NCBI RefSeq assembly: GCF_025165795.1
Contig: NZ_JAJAGO010000007.1
Location: 209,034 to 273,033 of the forward strand
Direction of reading: 5' to 3'
DNA length: 64,000 nucleotides
From: Streptomyces gossypii
GTDB taxonomy: Bacteria > Actinomycetota > Actinomycetes > Streptomycetales > Streptomycetaceae
Shown: piece by piece, positions 16,550 through 24,584 of the stretch
Layout: each line of letters begins with the position of its first letter
Position numbering within the stretch: position 1 is the first letter of the stretch
Translations under genes and position numbers: made by a program
The notes under the pieces: generated by a model
What the model saw: the letters and a program-made list of their open reading frames with translations, nothing else
Databases searched by the model: none
Told to the model about the DNA's origin: nothing

Positions 16550-17176
16550 ATGCAGTCCCATCCCGCGATCGACGCGACCCTCAGCCAGATCGGGCACCGC
16601 CTGCGCGGAGTCAGAGAGAAGAAGAACCTCTCCCTCGCGGAGATCAGCCGCGCGACCGGTGTCTCCAAGAGCACTCTGTCCCGGCTCGAATCAGGGCACC
16701 GCAAGCCAAGCCTGGAGCTGCTGTTGCCGATCGCCGCCGCCTTGGCGGTGCCTCTCGATGAGATCGTCGCCGCCCCGCGCATCGTCGACCCGCGGATGCC
16801 GCAGAAACCGAGGCGGACAGACGGTCGCGTCATCGTTCCGCTGTCGCGGACACAAGGTGAACCCAAGGCATACAAGCTCACGATCCCCGCGAGCGAGTCC
16901 GAGCCGTTTCCGCGTACTCACGCCGGATACGAGTGGCTCTACGTGCTCAGCGGACGGCTACGCCTCATTCTCAGTGACTACGACCTGCTCCTCGGCCCAG
17001 GGGAGGTCGCCGAATTCGACACCCAGCACCCGCATTGGTTCGGCTCAACCGGCCGTGGCAGCGTCGAGGTGCTCAGCCTCTTCGGCGGGCAGGGCGAGCG
17101 AGCTCACTTCAAGGTCAGGCCCACGCCGGGAGCCGCCTTCAGCGGCTATCAGCAGACCAGGCCTGAAGACACATGA
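16550..17176 (+). CDS. XRE-family regulator with cupin sensor domain
   Basis: A 208-residue regulator. The helix-turn-helix at residues 10-65 contains RLRGVREKKNLSLAEISRAT then GVSKSTLSRLESGHRKPS. A linker leads to a C-terminal cupin_2 barrel (about 105-185: HAGYEWLYVLSGRLRLIL, GPGEVAEFDTQHPHWF). This HTH-cupin architecture (PuuR/SutR type) senses small molecules in the barrel. It is divergent to the MFS exporter across a 91-bp gap with a palindrome and is its probable repressor or activator. The sensed ligand is not inferable. Confidence 0.9.
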   Translation: MQSHPAIDATLSQIGHRLRGVREKKNLSLAEISRATGVSKSTLSRLESGHRKPSLELLLPIAAALAVPLDEIVAAPRIVDPRMPQKPRRTDGRVIVPLSRTQGEPKAYKLTIPASESEPFPRTHAGYEWLYVLSGRLRLILSDYDLLLGPGEVAEFDTQHPHWFGSTGRGSVEVLSLFGGQGERAHFKVRPTPGAAFSGYQQTRPEDT

Positions 17177-17293
17177 ACGACGTGGAGCCTCTTCGCCGGA
17201 GCGCCGGTGGAGTTGACCACCTCGGCGGACGCTCGAACGCCGATGGCCTGACGTCCACGGTCACCCGGCTTGGTCAGGTGGTCGGCGTCGCCG

Positions 17294-18643
17294 TCAGTCG
17301 GTGACGAGGTCCTCCGGCGCGGAACGGGCGAGTTCGACAAGCGTGGCGAGCGCCTGGGAGAGGACATCCGGCTGCGGCGAGGCGAGGCCCAGCCGGATCG
17401 CGTTGGGGGCGTGGTTGCGGCCGATGGTGAACGCGGCGGCGGGCACCACCCCGATGCCGTGCCGCGCGGCAGCGGCGACGAAGGTGTCCGCGCGCCACGG
17501 GCGGGGCAACTGCCACCAGCAGTGGTAGGAGCGCGGATCGCTCTGCACGGCGAAACCGGCGAGGTGCCGGGCCGCGATCTCCTGCCGCACTGCCGCTTCC
17601 CGCTGTTTGGCCTCCACCAGTGCCTTCACTGTGCCGTCCTGCTGCCAGCGGTGGGCGGCCTCCAGGGCGAACCGCCCGGGGATCCCGCCACCCGACCGCA
17701 GGGTGGAGACGATCTCGCTCGCCAGAGCGCCCGGCGCCACCACGAATCCGAGAGTCAGGCCGGGTGCGAGGCGCTTGGACAGGCTGTCGATCAGGACGGT
17801 CCGCTCGGGGGCGTACGCGGCGAGCGGCGGCAGTTCGTCATGGAGGAAAGCCCAGACGGCGTCCTCGACTGCGGTGATCCCCAGTCTGAGCAGGACCTCT
17901 GCCAGCCGCTCGACGCGCCCTGCGGGCATGGTGGCCGAGAGCGGGTTGTGCAGCCTTGGCTGTACGTAGACGGCGTGCAGCGGGGCCGCGGCGTGGGCTT
18001 CCTCGACGGCCTCCGGCACGAGCCCGTCATTGTCCATGGCCAGGGGGACGACGGTGATGCCGAGCCGGGCGGCGATGGGCTTGACGACTGGGTAGGTCAG
18101 CTCCTCGACGCCAAGCCGGGCACCCGGCGGCACCAGGGCGGTGACGACGGCCGAGATCGCCTGCCGGCCGTTGCCCGCGAAGAGGATCCGTGCCGGATCG
18201 GGGCGCCAGCCGCCACTGGCGAGTATGTCGGCGGCGGCTTCCTGGACGGCAGGGAAGCCGGACGTGCCCACCGGCCGCAGGGCGGACCCGAGGGCGTCGG
18301 TCCGGAGCAGTCCGCCGAGCCCCTCGGCGAGGAGTGCGCTCTGCTCGGGCACGACGGGATAGTTGAGCTCCAGGTCGATCCGCCCGCCGTCGGCGGGTTC
18401 GGTGAGCGCGGGGGCGGATGCCGCGGTCCTGGCGGTCTCCGCGCGGACGAAGGTGCCGCGTCCCACCTCGCCCACCGTCAGGCCCCGGCGGGACAGTTCC
18501 TGGTACACGCGCGTGGCGGTGGAGTTGGCGATGCCGTGCTGCCGCGCGAACTCGCGCTGCGGGGGGAGGCGGTCACCGGGCAGGAGGATGCCTGCGCCGA
18601 TCTCCCCCGCCACGTCGTCGGCGACGCTCTGGTAGTCCTTCAC
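17294..18643 (-). CDS. MocR-type PLP-dependent transcriptional regulator
   Basis: A 449-residue GntR-aminotransferase fusion. The N-terminal GntR winged helix (residues about 1-70) includes VAGEIGAGILLPGDRLPPQR and REFARQHGIANSTATRVYQE. The rest is a fold-type I aminotransferase domain, with the PLP lysine in VLIDSLSKRLAPGLTLGFVV. MocR regulators use PLP as a co-effector and control neighbouring amine or amino-acid genes. GTG 18643 is preferred (GGGGAGC upstream). The frame is open further upstream, but that part overlaps the operator region. It faces the LysE-type exporter, its likely target. Confidence 0.9.
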   Translation of the reverse strand: MKDYQSVADDVAGEIGAGILLPGDRLPPQREFARQHGIANSTATRVYQELSRRGLTVGEVGRGTFVRAETARTAASAPALTEPADGGRIDLELNYPVVPEQSALLAEGLGGLLRTDALGSALRPVGTSGFPAVQEAAADILASGGWRPDPARILFAGNGRQAISAVVTALVPPGARLGVEELTYPVVKPIAARLGITVVPLAMDNDGLVPEAVEEAHAAAPLHAVYVQPRLHNPLSATMPAGRVERLAEVLLRLGITAVEDAVWAFLHDELPPLAAYAPERTVLIDSLSKRLAPGLTLGFVVAPGALASEIVSTLRSGGGIPGRFALEAAHRWQQDGTVKALVEAKQREAAVRQEIAARHLAGFAVQSDPRSYHCWWQLPRPWRADTFVAAAARHGIGVVPAAAFTIGRNHAPNAIRLGLASPQPDVLSQALATLVELARSAPEDLVTD

Positions 18644-18697
18644 GGCGCTCCCCGTTGTCCCGGTGGTCTGCTCGTGCGGCGTCCATTTCAGCACAGC

Positions 18698-18765
18698 ATT
18701 GCCCTGAGTGCAATATTTGCATTGCATTGAGCATTGCTCTCGACCTAAACTCCGAGCATTGCTCC
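18698..18765. promoter_or_regulatory. MocR direct-repeat operators (GAGCATTGCTC)
   Basis: GAGCATTGCTC occurs at 18730-18740 and again at 18755-18765 as a direct repeat with 25-bp periodicity, each copy itself nearly symmetric. Weaker GCATTGC cores sit just upstream (around 18698 and 18719). Direct repeats one or more helical turns apart between a MocR gene and its divergent target are the established binding mode for this family. Here they lie between the MocR start and the LysE ATG at 18846. Confidence 0.7.
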
Positions 18766-18845
18766 GAGCCCCAGCTCCGGCCCGGACTCCCCGCCCCCGC
18801 CCGACGGTTACACCGGGGCAACACAACAGCGAACGAGGCGTGTTC

Positions 18846-19493
18846 ATGGTTGAACTGAGCGGGATTCTCGGCGTGACGGTGGTGGCTCTCGGCATGGTGC
18901 TCACCCCCGGACCGAACATGATCTATCTCGTCTCCCGCAGCATCACGCAGGGCAGGCGCGCCGGCATCGTCTCGCTCGGCGGCGTGGCGCTCGGCTTCAT
19001 GGTGTACCTGCTCGCCGCGAACCTGGGCCTGTCGGTCGTCTTCGTCGCCGTGCCCGAGCTGTACTTCGCGGTGAAGCTCGCGGGTGCCGCGTACCTCGCC
19101 CACCTGGCCTGGAACGCCCTGAAGCCCGGCGGCATATCCGTCTTCGCCCCGCAGGACGTGCCGCACGACTCACCGCGCAAACTGGTCACGATGGGCCTGA
19201 TGACGAATCTGCTCAATCCGAAGATCGCCATCATGTACCTCTCGCTCATCCCCCAGTTCATCGACCTGGACAAGGGCCACGTCCTCCTCCAGGGCCTCAT
19301 CCTCGGCTCGATCCAGATCATGGTCAGCGTCGCCGTCAACCTCGCCATCGTCCTGGCGGCCGGCGCGATCGCCGTCTTCCTCTCACGCCGCCCCTCCTGG
19401 CTCAAGGTGCAGCGCTACGCGATGGGCACCGCCCTGGGTGCACTCTCCGTCTCAATGGCCATCGACACCTCGGGCCCGGCCAAGGCGAACTGA
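18846..19493 (+). CDS. LysE-family translocator (RhtB-type amino acid exporter)
   Basis: A 215-residue inner-membrane exporter with about six helices. The diagnostic LysE/RhtB N-terminal motif is LTPGPNMIYLVSRSI, followed by GRRAGIVSLGGVALGFMVYL and the mid-protein GLMTNLLNPKIAIMYLSLIP. Members export amino acids and related amines. ATG 18846 follows ACGAGGCGTGTTC. Expression is probably controlled by the divergent MocR regulator through the GAGCATTGCTC repeats, which would fit sensing of an amino compound that forms an adduct with PLP. Confidence 0.9.
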   Translation: MVELSGILGVTVVALGMVLTPGPNMIYLVSRSITQGRRAGIVSLGGVALGFMVYLLAANLGLSVVFVAVPELYFAVKLAGAAYLAHLAWNALKPGGISVFAPQDVPHDSPRKLVTMGLMTNLLNPKIAIMYLSLIPQFIDLDKGHVLLQGLILGSIQIMVSVAVNLAIVLAAGAIAVFLSRRPSWLKVQRYAMGTALGALSVSMAIDTSGPAKAN

Positions 19494-19785
19494 CGGCAGG
19501 TCACCAGCCGGGGCCTGGGTCGGGCAGGGCCGAGCGGGACCACTGATCAACTCCGCTCGCCGCGCGTCCAGTTCAGAGGGGGGTACTCCGACGGTGGACG
19601 GGCCGGGAGGACGTGCGCCGTCCCGGCGTCGTCTCGGCGTCGTCCCGGCATCGTCTCCGCGTCGCGAGCACCGTTGGGCGACGCTCCTGCCACTCTGTGA
19701 CCCATGCCACATGCAGTTCCTGTCAGCAATCGGTGCGCCGTCCCGCTCAACTCACGAGAGCAGGAGATACCGACAGGAGCAACAC

Positions 19786-20994
19786 ATGAAGCACCGCATC
19801 GTCATCCTCGGCGCCGGCTACGCCGGGGCCTTCGTGGCCGGGAACCTGGCGCGCCGGCTGTCCCCGGCGGACACCGAGATCACCGTGGTCAACGCTGAGC
19901 CGGACTTCGTCCAGCGGCTCCAGTTGCACCGGCTCGCGGCGGGCCAGGAGATCGAGGTCCGCAAGCTCGCCGACGTCTTCGCGGGCACGGGGATACGGCT
20001 GCGCCTGGCCCGTGTCACCGCCGTCGACCCCGCGCGCCAGGTCGTCGCCGTGGCCGACGCCGACGGCGGCGGCGAGCTCGGCTATGACACGCTTTTCTAC
20101 GCGCTCGGCAGCCACGTCGCCGACCACGGCGTCCCGGGCGTGGCCGAGCACGCCTTCAACGTCACCGGCCGGCCTTCGGCGCTGCGCCTGCGCGAGCGCC
20201 TGGACAGCCTGGGCGGCACGGCCAGGCGGGGCGAAGGCGGAAATGTGCTGGTCGTCGGCGACGGGTTGACCGGCATCGAGACCGCCACCGAGATCGCCGA
20301 ATCCCGGCCCGGCCTGTCGGTGGCGCTGGTCGCCCGCGGCGAGCTGGGGGCCCGGCTCTCGGCCGGAGCCCGCAGTCACCTGCGCCAGGCCTGCCACCGG
20401 CTGGGCATCACCGTCCTGGAGCACACCAGCGTCGAAGCCGTCGAAGCGACGCGGGTGCTGTGCGCCGACGGCAGCGCCCTGGCATCCGACGCAACCGTGT
20501 GGACGGCCGGGTTCACCGTCAACCCGATCGCCGCCGCCGGCGGGCTGGAGGTCACCGAGAACGGTCAGATCGTCGTCGATCGCACCATGCGGTCGGTCTC
20601 GCACCCCGACATCTACGCGATCGGCGACAGCGTCCACGCGATCGGCGACAACGGCCGGCCGCTGCCGATGTCCTGCGGTTCGGCCGGCTACACCGGCCGG
20701 CAGGCCATGGAGGCGATCGTGGGACGCCTGACCGGCCGCAAGATTGCGCACATCAAGCTGGTCTACCCGGGCAACCACATCAGCCTCGGGCGGCGGGACG
20801 GGATCCTGCAGATGGTTGACGGCGAAGCGCAGGCAAAGCCGAAGTACGTGGGCGGCCGGAAGGCCGCGCGGGTCAAGGCGGGAATCGTCAAGATGTCGCT
20901 GTGGGCCGTCTCGTACCCCACCTTCGGCGTGCCCAAGCGCAAGCGCCGTCTGGCCGCCGCGCCGGATACGTCCGCCCAGAAGGCGGTCGCGTAG
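19786..20994 (+). CDS. FAD-dependent oxidoreductase (type II NADH dehydrogenase-like)
   Basis: A 402-residue flavoprotein with two dinucleotide-binding folds: the FAD GxGxxG-like motif ILGAGYAGAFVAGNLARRL at residue 6, and the NAD(P) motif VLVVGDGLTGIETATEIAE near 155. The second FAD signature is HPDIYAIGDS. The architecture matches NDH-2/Ndh-like NADH:quinone oxidoreductases. No C-terminal amphipathic helix is obvious, so membrane docking is uncertain. ATG 19786 has CAGGAGCAACAC. The sigma factor begins 8 bp downstream; the pair is probably cotranscribed and functionally linked. Confidence 0.88.
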   Translation: MKHRIVILGAGYAGAFVAGNLARRLSPADTEITVVNAEPDFVQRLQLHRLAAGQEIEVRKLADVFAGTGIRLRLARVTAVDPARQVVAVADADGGGELGYDTLFYALGSHVADHGVPGVAEHAFNVTGRPSALRLRERLDSLGGTARRGEGGNVLVVGDGLTGIETATEIAESRPGLSVALVARGELGARLSAGARSHLRQACHRLGITVLEHTSVEAVEATRVLCADGSALASDATVWTAGFTVNPIAAAGGLEVTENGQIVVDRTMRSVSHPDIYAIGDSVHAIGDNGRPLPMSCGSAGYTGRQAMEAIVGRLTGRKIAHIKLVYPGNHISLGRRDGILQMVDGEAQAKPKYVGGRKAARVKAGIVKMSLWAVSYPTFGVPKRKRRLAAAPDTSAQKAVA

Positions 20995-21002
20995 ACCCTA
21001 GG

Positions 21003-21965
21003 GTGGTCCGCGTGGACAGCACCGCTGCTGACGGCTTCGACACCAGCCGGTTCGAGGCCAGCCGGAACCGGCTGGCCTCGCTGGCGTACCGGCTGCTGGG
21101 CTCCGCCGCCGACGCAGAAGACGCCGTGCAGGATGCGTTCCTGCACTGGCAGGCCGCCGACCGGCAGCGGATCAGGGTGCCGGAAGCATGGCTGACCAAG
21201 GTCGTCACCAACCTGTGCCTCGACCGGCTCCGCTCGGCACAGGCCCGCCGTGAACGCACCGCCGGCGCCTGGCTGCCCGAACCGCTCCTCGACGGCGATC
21301 CCATGCTCGGCCCGGCCGACACTTTCGAGCAGCGCGAATCGGTCTCCCTGGCCGTCCTGACCCTCATGGAGCGCCTGTCACCCCTCGAGCGGGCCGTCTA
21401 CCTCCTGCGCGAGGCCTTCTCCTACAGCCACGCCGATATCGCCGAGATCCTCGACATCACCGAGTCCGCGAGCCAGCAGCACCTCCACCGGGCCCGGCGC
21501 CGCATCACCACCACGCGCCGCGGCGGCGGCGAGGTCGACCCGGCATCCGCCCGCAGGATCGTCGAGGCGTTCTTCACCGCTGCCTCCTCGGGCCGCACCG
21601 AACGGCTGGTGGTGCTGCTCGCCGACGACGCTACCGCGATCTCCGACGGCGCCGGCCTGACCGGGACGCTGCTGCGGTACGACACTCCGCAGCGCATCGC
21701 CGCCGTCGCACGGGCCGGCTTCAAACCCACACCCGCGAAACGGCGACTTGCCGGCGGCACGCCCGCCGTCCACTACGCGCTCGTCAACGGCTCCCCCGCC
21801 CTCCTCTTCGTGCTCGGCGGCAAGGTCGTCGGCGCCGTGACGTTCGACATCGCCAACGGCAGGATCGCAACCGTGCGCGGTATCGCCGCCCCCACCCGCC
21901 TCGACCGCCTCACCGAAGCCTGGCGGCAGCACGAACCGGAAACGCCGATCATCACCCAGTGGTGA
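21003..21965 (+). CDS. ECF41-type RNA polymerase sigma factor (SigJ-like)
   Basis: A 320-residue extracytoplasmic-function sigma factor with a fused C-terminal SnoaL/NTF2-like domain. Region 2 is ASLAYRLLGSAADAEDAVQD, region 4 contains YSHADIAEILDITESASQQHL and HRARRR, and the extension from about residue 185 ends in NGRIATVRGIAAPTRLDRLT. In ECF41 proteins this extension regulates activity in place of an anti-sigma factor, and the gene usually sits beside an oxidoreductase-type gene, as here with the flavoprotein 8 bp upstream. Starts at GTG 21003 or GTG 21012 are both possible; AGGGTGG precedes the latter. Confidence 0.88.
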   Translation: MVRVDSTAADGFDTSRFEASRNRLASLAYRLLGSAADAEDAVQDAFLHWQAADRQRIRVPEAWLTKVVTNLCLDRLRSAQARRERTAGAWLPEPLLDGDPMLGPADTFEQRESVSLAVLTLMERLSPLERAVYLLREAFSYSHADIAEILDITESASQQHLHRARRRITTTRRGGGEVDPASARRIVEAFFTAASSGRTERLVVLLADDATAISDGAGLTGTLLRYDTPQRIAAVARAGFKPTPAKRRLAGGTPAVHYALVNGSPALLFVLGGKVVGAVTFDIANGRIATVRGIAAPTRLDRLTEAWRQHEPETPIITQW

Positions 21966-22038
21966 CCCGACGAAATCCTGCCGCCGGGACGAGGCTGACG
22001 CGGCCCGAAACAGGAATACCACGTCCCCGCATGCTTAC

Positions 22039-22066
22039 TTGCCGTTGCATTTCACTCGGATATAGC
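22039..22066 (+). promoter_or_regulatory. Candidate promoter of cupin gene
   Basis: TTGCCG (22039-22044) and TATAGC (22061-22066) are spaced by 16 bp in an AT-richer stretch 43 bp before the cupin ATG at 22109. The match to a vegetative actinomycete promoter is moderate. No transcription start is known. Confidence 0.35.
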
Positions 22067-22108
22067 CTGGGGCAGGCAATCCGCCTTAAGACCGAAAGGA
22101 TCCGGTTC

Positions 22109-22540
22109 ATGGGTAGTGATTCTTCCCCCAATCTCCCTCTGATCGGCACCACCGTCGCCGAAGGATACGCCCACTGGAGCCCTGAGCTGCGGAAGGAGTG
22201 CGATGACAACGCCTACAGGGGCGTGCTGGGCCAGTCTCTGCTGAAAGAGACCGATTCGTCGCGTATCTGGGAGACCACCCTGTCCCCCGGGGAGCGAATT
22301 TCTGTTCACCGGCATGTGCTGGACTATTTCTGGATATGCCTTACGGACGGCCGGGTCCGCCAGCACACAAGCGACGGCACCACTCGGGAGATTTCCTATG
22401 CTCGCGGGCAGACCTGCCATTTCCGTTTCTCCGAAGGGCAGTATCACCTGCATGACATCAAGAATATCGGCGATGACGTTCTGTCGTTCTTGACGGTGGA
22501 GATGAAGGACGGGGCGAACGAGCCTCTTCAGCTCCCGTAA
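22109..22540 (+). CDS. Cupin-fold protein
   Basis: A 143-residue single-domain cupin. The first conserved motif is visible as ISVHRHVLDYFWICLTDGRV and the second as RFSEGQYHLHDIKNIGDD, with histidines in both (HRH and YHLHD) able to bind a metal. Small cupins in biosynthetic clusters act as isomerases, dioxygenases or cyclases. ATG 22109 follows AAAGGATCCGGTTC. It is convergent to the GNAT-HisC gene across a perfect terminator hairpin, so it is a separate transcript and its membership of the cluster is only positional. Confidence 0.75.
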   Translation: MGSDSSPNLPLIGTTVAEGYAHWSPELRKECDDNAYRGVLGQSLLKETDSSRIWETTLSPGERISVHRHVLDYFWICLTDGRVRQHTSDGTTREISYARGQTCHFRFSEGQYHLHDIKNIGDDVLSFLTVEMKDGANEPLQLP

Positions 22541-22562
22541 GGTTTCGGACTCTGCCGCACGC

Positions 22563-22593
22563 GCGCCGGTGTCGTCGTCGACGACACCGGCGC
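22563..22593. terminator. Bidirectional stem-loop terminator
   Basis: GCGCCGGTGTCGTC (22563-22576) and GACGACACCGGCGC (22580-22593) make a perfect 14-bp stem with a 3-nt GTC loop. It lies between the stop codons of the convergent cupin gene (22540) and the GNAT-HisC gene (22611), so it can end transcription from both directions. Confidence 0.85.
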
Positions 22594-22610
22594 CTGCTGC
22601 GTGATCCGGT

Positions 22611-24584
22611 TCAGAGGGCGGCAGAGAGTGCTTCGAGCAGGGTGTCGTCCGCATGCCGGTCGCCGACGGTGATGCGGCAGGTACCGCGTACGAGATGCCC
22701 GGTGTCGGCGACGATGATTCCCGCGCTGCGAAGCTGTTCCATCACGTGCTCGTGCTCGTGCAGCCGCACCAGCAGGAAGTTGGTCTCGGAGGGGAACACC
22801 CGCTCCACGGCGGGATGAGCGGCGAGTGCCGCGGCCATCCGCTCACGCTCGGCACGGATGAGCGGGATGCTGGCGAGTGCCCGTTGCGAGTTGGTCAGCC
22901 GATCGCGTACGGCCCGCTGCGAAGCGTCGGTGAACCCGAAGGGCACCTGCGCCCGCCGCAGTGCGTCGATGATGCCGGGTTGGGCCAGCACGGCTCCGCA
23001 GCGCGCACCGGCGAGCCCCCACGCCTTCGAGAGAGTCCGCAGGACGATGAGGTTGTCGTGCTGTCCGACCAACTCGGCGTACGAGGGGTTCTCGCTGAAC
23101 TCGACATAGGCTTCGTCGATCACCACCAGCCCGCGGCAGCGCGCGACGAGGGCATGCACCTGTGCCGGGTCGAGCCTGGTCCCGACGGGGTTGTTCGGAT
23201 CGCACAGGAAGGTCACCCGCGGATCAGCGGCAAGGATCCGCTCGGTGTCGAGTTCAAAGAGATCGTCGCCGCGCAGCGGCACGTCGACGACGGGAAGCCG
23301 CAGCAGGCGGGCGAAGTGGGCGTAGAGCTCGAAGGTGGGCGGCGTGACGCAGACGCGCTCGCCGGGCGAGGTCAGCGCGGCGAGAAGCAGCATGACGCCG
23401 TCGACCGCCCCGCTGGTGAACAGCAGGTGCTCCGTACTCAGCGCGCCGGTGCCGTCGTGGCCGGGCACCTTGGAGAGCGTGGTCAGGTACGTCCTGGCGA
23501 GTTCGGTCGTGTCGAGGTGGGGATACTGGGCTTCGGCGCCCAGGAGCGGGTTGGTGTTGCCCGACAGGTCGATCGTGTCGAACCGCGGCCGACGGCGAAA
23601 GCGGGCCGGGCCGGGGACCGGCACCGTCGTGACGGGGGGAGCCGCGAACCGCGACAGCTCCGGCTCCTCTTCTCCCTCCTTCGGGGGCGTGAGGTCCTCG
23701 GCACGCAGCCAGTGGTCGAGGGGCACGAACAGGTCAGCTCCGAGGATGCGCTTGCGGTGGACGTCTCCCCGGCCGAGGTGGAGCCAGTCGAGACCGGAGC
23801 GCTGGGCGTCGAGACAGAGCCCGTAAAGAGTCACCGCGCAGAGGCCGTTGTCCATGACGGGGTCGTCGGGGTCCATTGCCTGCGTGAGGGAGTAGAGCCC
23901 CCGGCCGTTGTGGGACGTGGTCACCAGGCCGGCCTGGACCACGCTGTCCTTGCGGCGCCGTACGAGAATCTCGGTGCGCTCCCCCAACGCGCCCTGTGCC
24001 AGCGCGTCGAGGGCCTCGGCAGTGTACGGATTGCGGCGGCCGCCGCCGCTCTCCGCCTGGCGCTGGTGCAGTTCCACGAAGGCGTCTCGCGCCCCGTCCG
24101 CCCCGTCCGCCCCGTCCAGCTCGCTCAGGCGGACCCGCTCCCAGGTGACTTCCTGGGCGGCCGCGTGGTGGCGGCGACGGAGATCGTCGAGTTCCTCGGT
24201 GCCCATGCGGTTCCGCAGGAGGTCGTCCACGTCCCCGGTCAGACGGAGGACGCACTCGGTGTCTGCGGCGAAGGGGACGAAGCCGGCTGCCCGCAGCGCA
24301 CGGGTGTCGTCACTGCGGCGCACGTGGGGCACGAGGACCTGACGCACGTCCAGTTCCTCCGCACGGCGGAGCAGCGCACCGAGGGTGCGACCGGTCGGGG
24401 CGGGGCTGGTCGGGCTGTACAGGGCCCCGCCCATCAGGGTGGGGCGCTTGAGTGCTGCGGGCTCCAGTGCGGCGAACTCCTCGGCAGCCGTCTCCAGTTG
24501 AGCTGGAGAGCACACCGGCGCGGGGGAACCGAGGGCGGCGCACAGCACGTGCTGAAGGGCGTCGATATCTGTGGACCTACGCAT
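22611..24584 (-). CDS. GNAT acyltransferase - HisC-like aminotransferase fusion
   Basis: A 657-residue two-domain protein. Residues about 20-300 form a GNAT/FemAB-like acyltransferase region (YSPTSPAPTGRTLGALLRRA, then QAGLVTTSHNGRGLYSLTQA and LDWLHLGRGDVHRKRILGAD). Residues about 335-657 form a fold-type I PLP enzyme of the histidinol-phosphate aminotransferase group (DLSGNTNPLLG, CDPNNPVGT near 461, VVIDEAYVEF, and the PLP lysine Lys520 in RTLSKAWGLAGARCG). HisC-like domains can be aminotransferases or, as in CobD, decarboxylases. ATG 24584 overlaps the stop of the upstream epimerase (ATGCGTAG), so the two are translationally coupled. Confidence 0.85.
   Translation of the reverse strand: MRRSTDIDALQHVLCAALGSPAPVCSPAQLETAAEEFAALEPAALKRPTLMGGALYSPTSPAPTGRTLGALLRRAEELDVRQVLVPHVRRSDDTRALRAAGFVPFAADTECVLRLTGDVDDLLRNRMGTEELDDLRRRHHAAAQEVTWERVRLSELDGADGADGARDAFVELHQRQAESGGGRRNPYTAEALDALAQGALGERTEILVRRRKDSVVQAGLVTTSHNGRGLYSLTQAMDPDDPVMDNGLCAVTLYGLCLDAQRSGLDWLHLGRGDVHRKRILGADLFVPLDHWLRAEDLTPPKEGEEEPELSRFAAPPVTTVPVPGPARFRRRPRFDTIDLSGNTNPLLGAEAQYPHLDTTELARTYLTTLSKVPGHDGTGALSTEHLLFTSGAVDGVMLLLAALTSPGERVCVTPPTFELYAHFARLLRLPVVDVPLRGDDLFELDTERILAADPRVTFLCDPNNPVGTRLDPAQVHALVARCRGLVVIDEAYVEFSENPSYAELVGQHDNLIVLRTLSKAWGLAGARCGAVLAQPGIIDALRRAQVPFGFTDASQRAVRDRLTNSQRALASIPLIRAERERMAAALAAHPAVERVFPSETNFLLVRLHEHEHVMEQLRSAGIIVADTGHLVRGTCRITVGDRHADDTLLEALSAAL

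Noticed and set aside
17177..17293. Short conserved-looking minus-strand peptide (GVRASAEVVNSTGAPAKRLH)
   Set aside because: Too short to assign, no start signal, and it lies between convergent genes; could be chance.
17270..18730. Long plus-strand open frame opposite the MocR gene
   Set aside because: Antisense shadow: Gly/Arg/Pro-rich with no domain, whereas the minus strand has a full GntR-aminotransferase.
19725..19750. ECF41-type promoter (TGTCA...CGTC) before the flavoprotein gene
   Set aside because: TGTCAGC and CGTC elements exist, but the spacing is about 11 bp rather than the roughly 16 bp expected.
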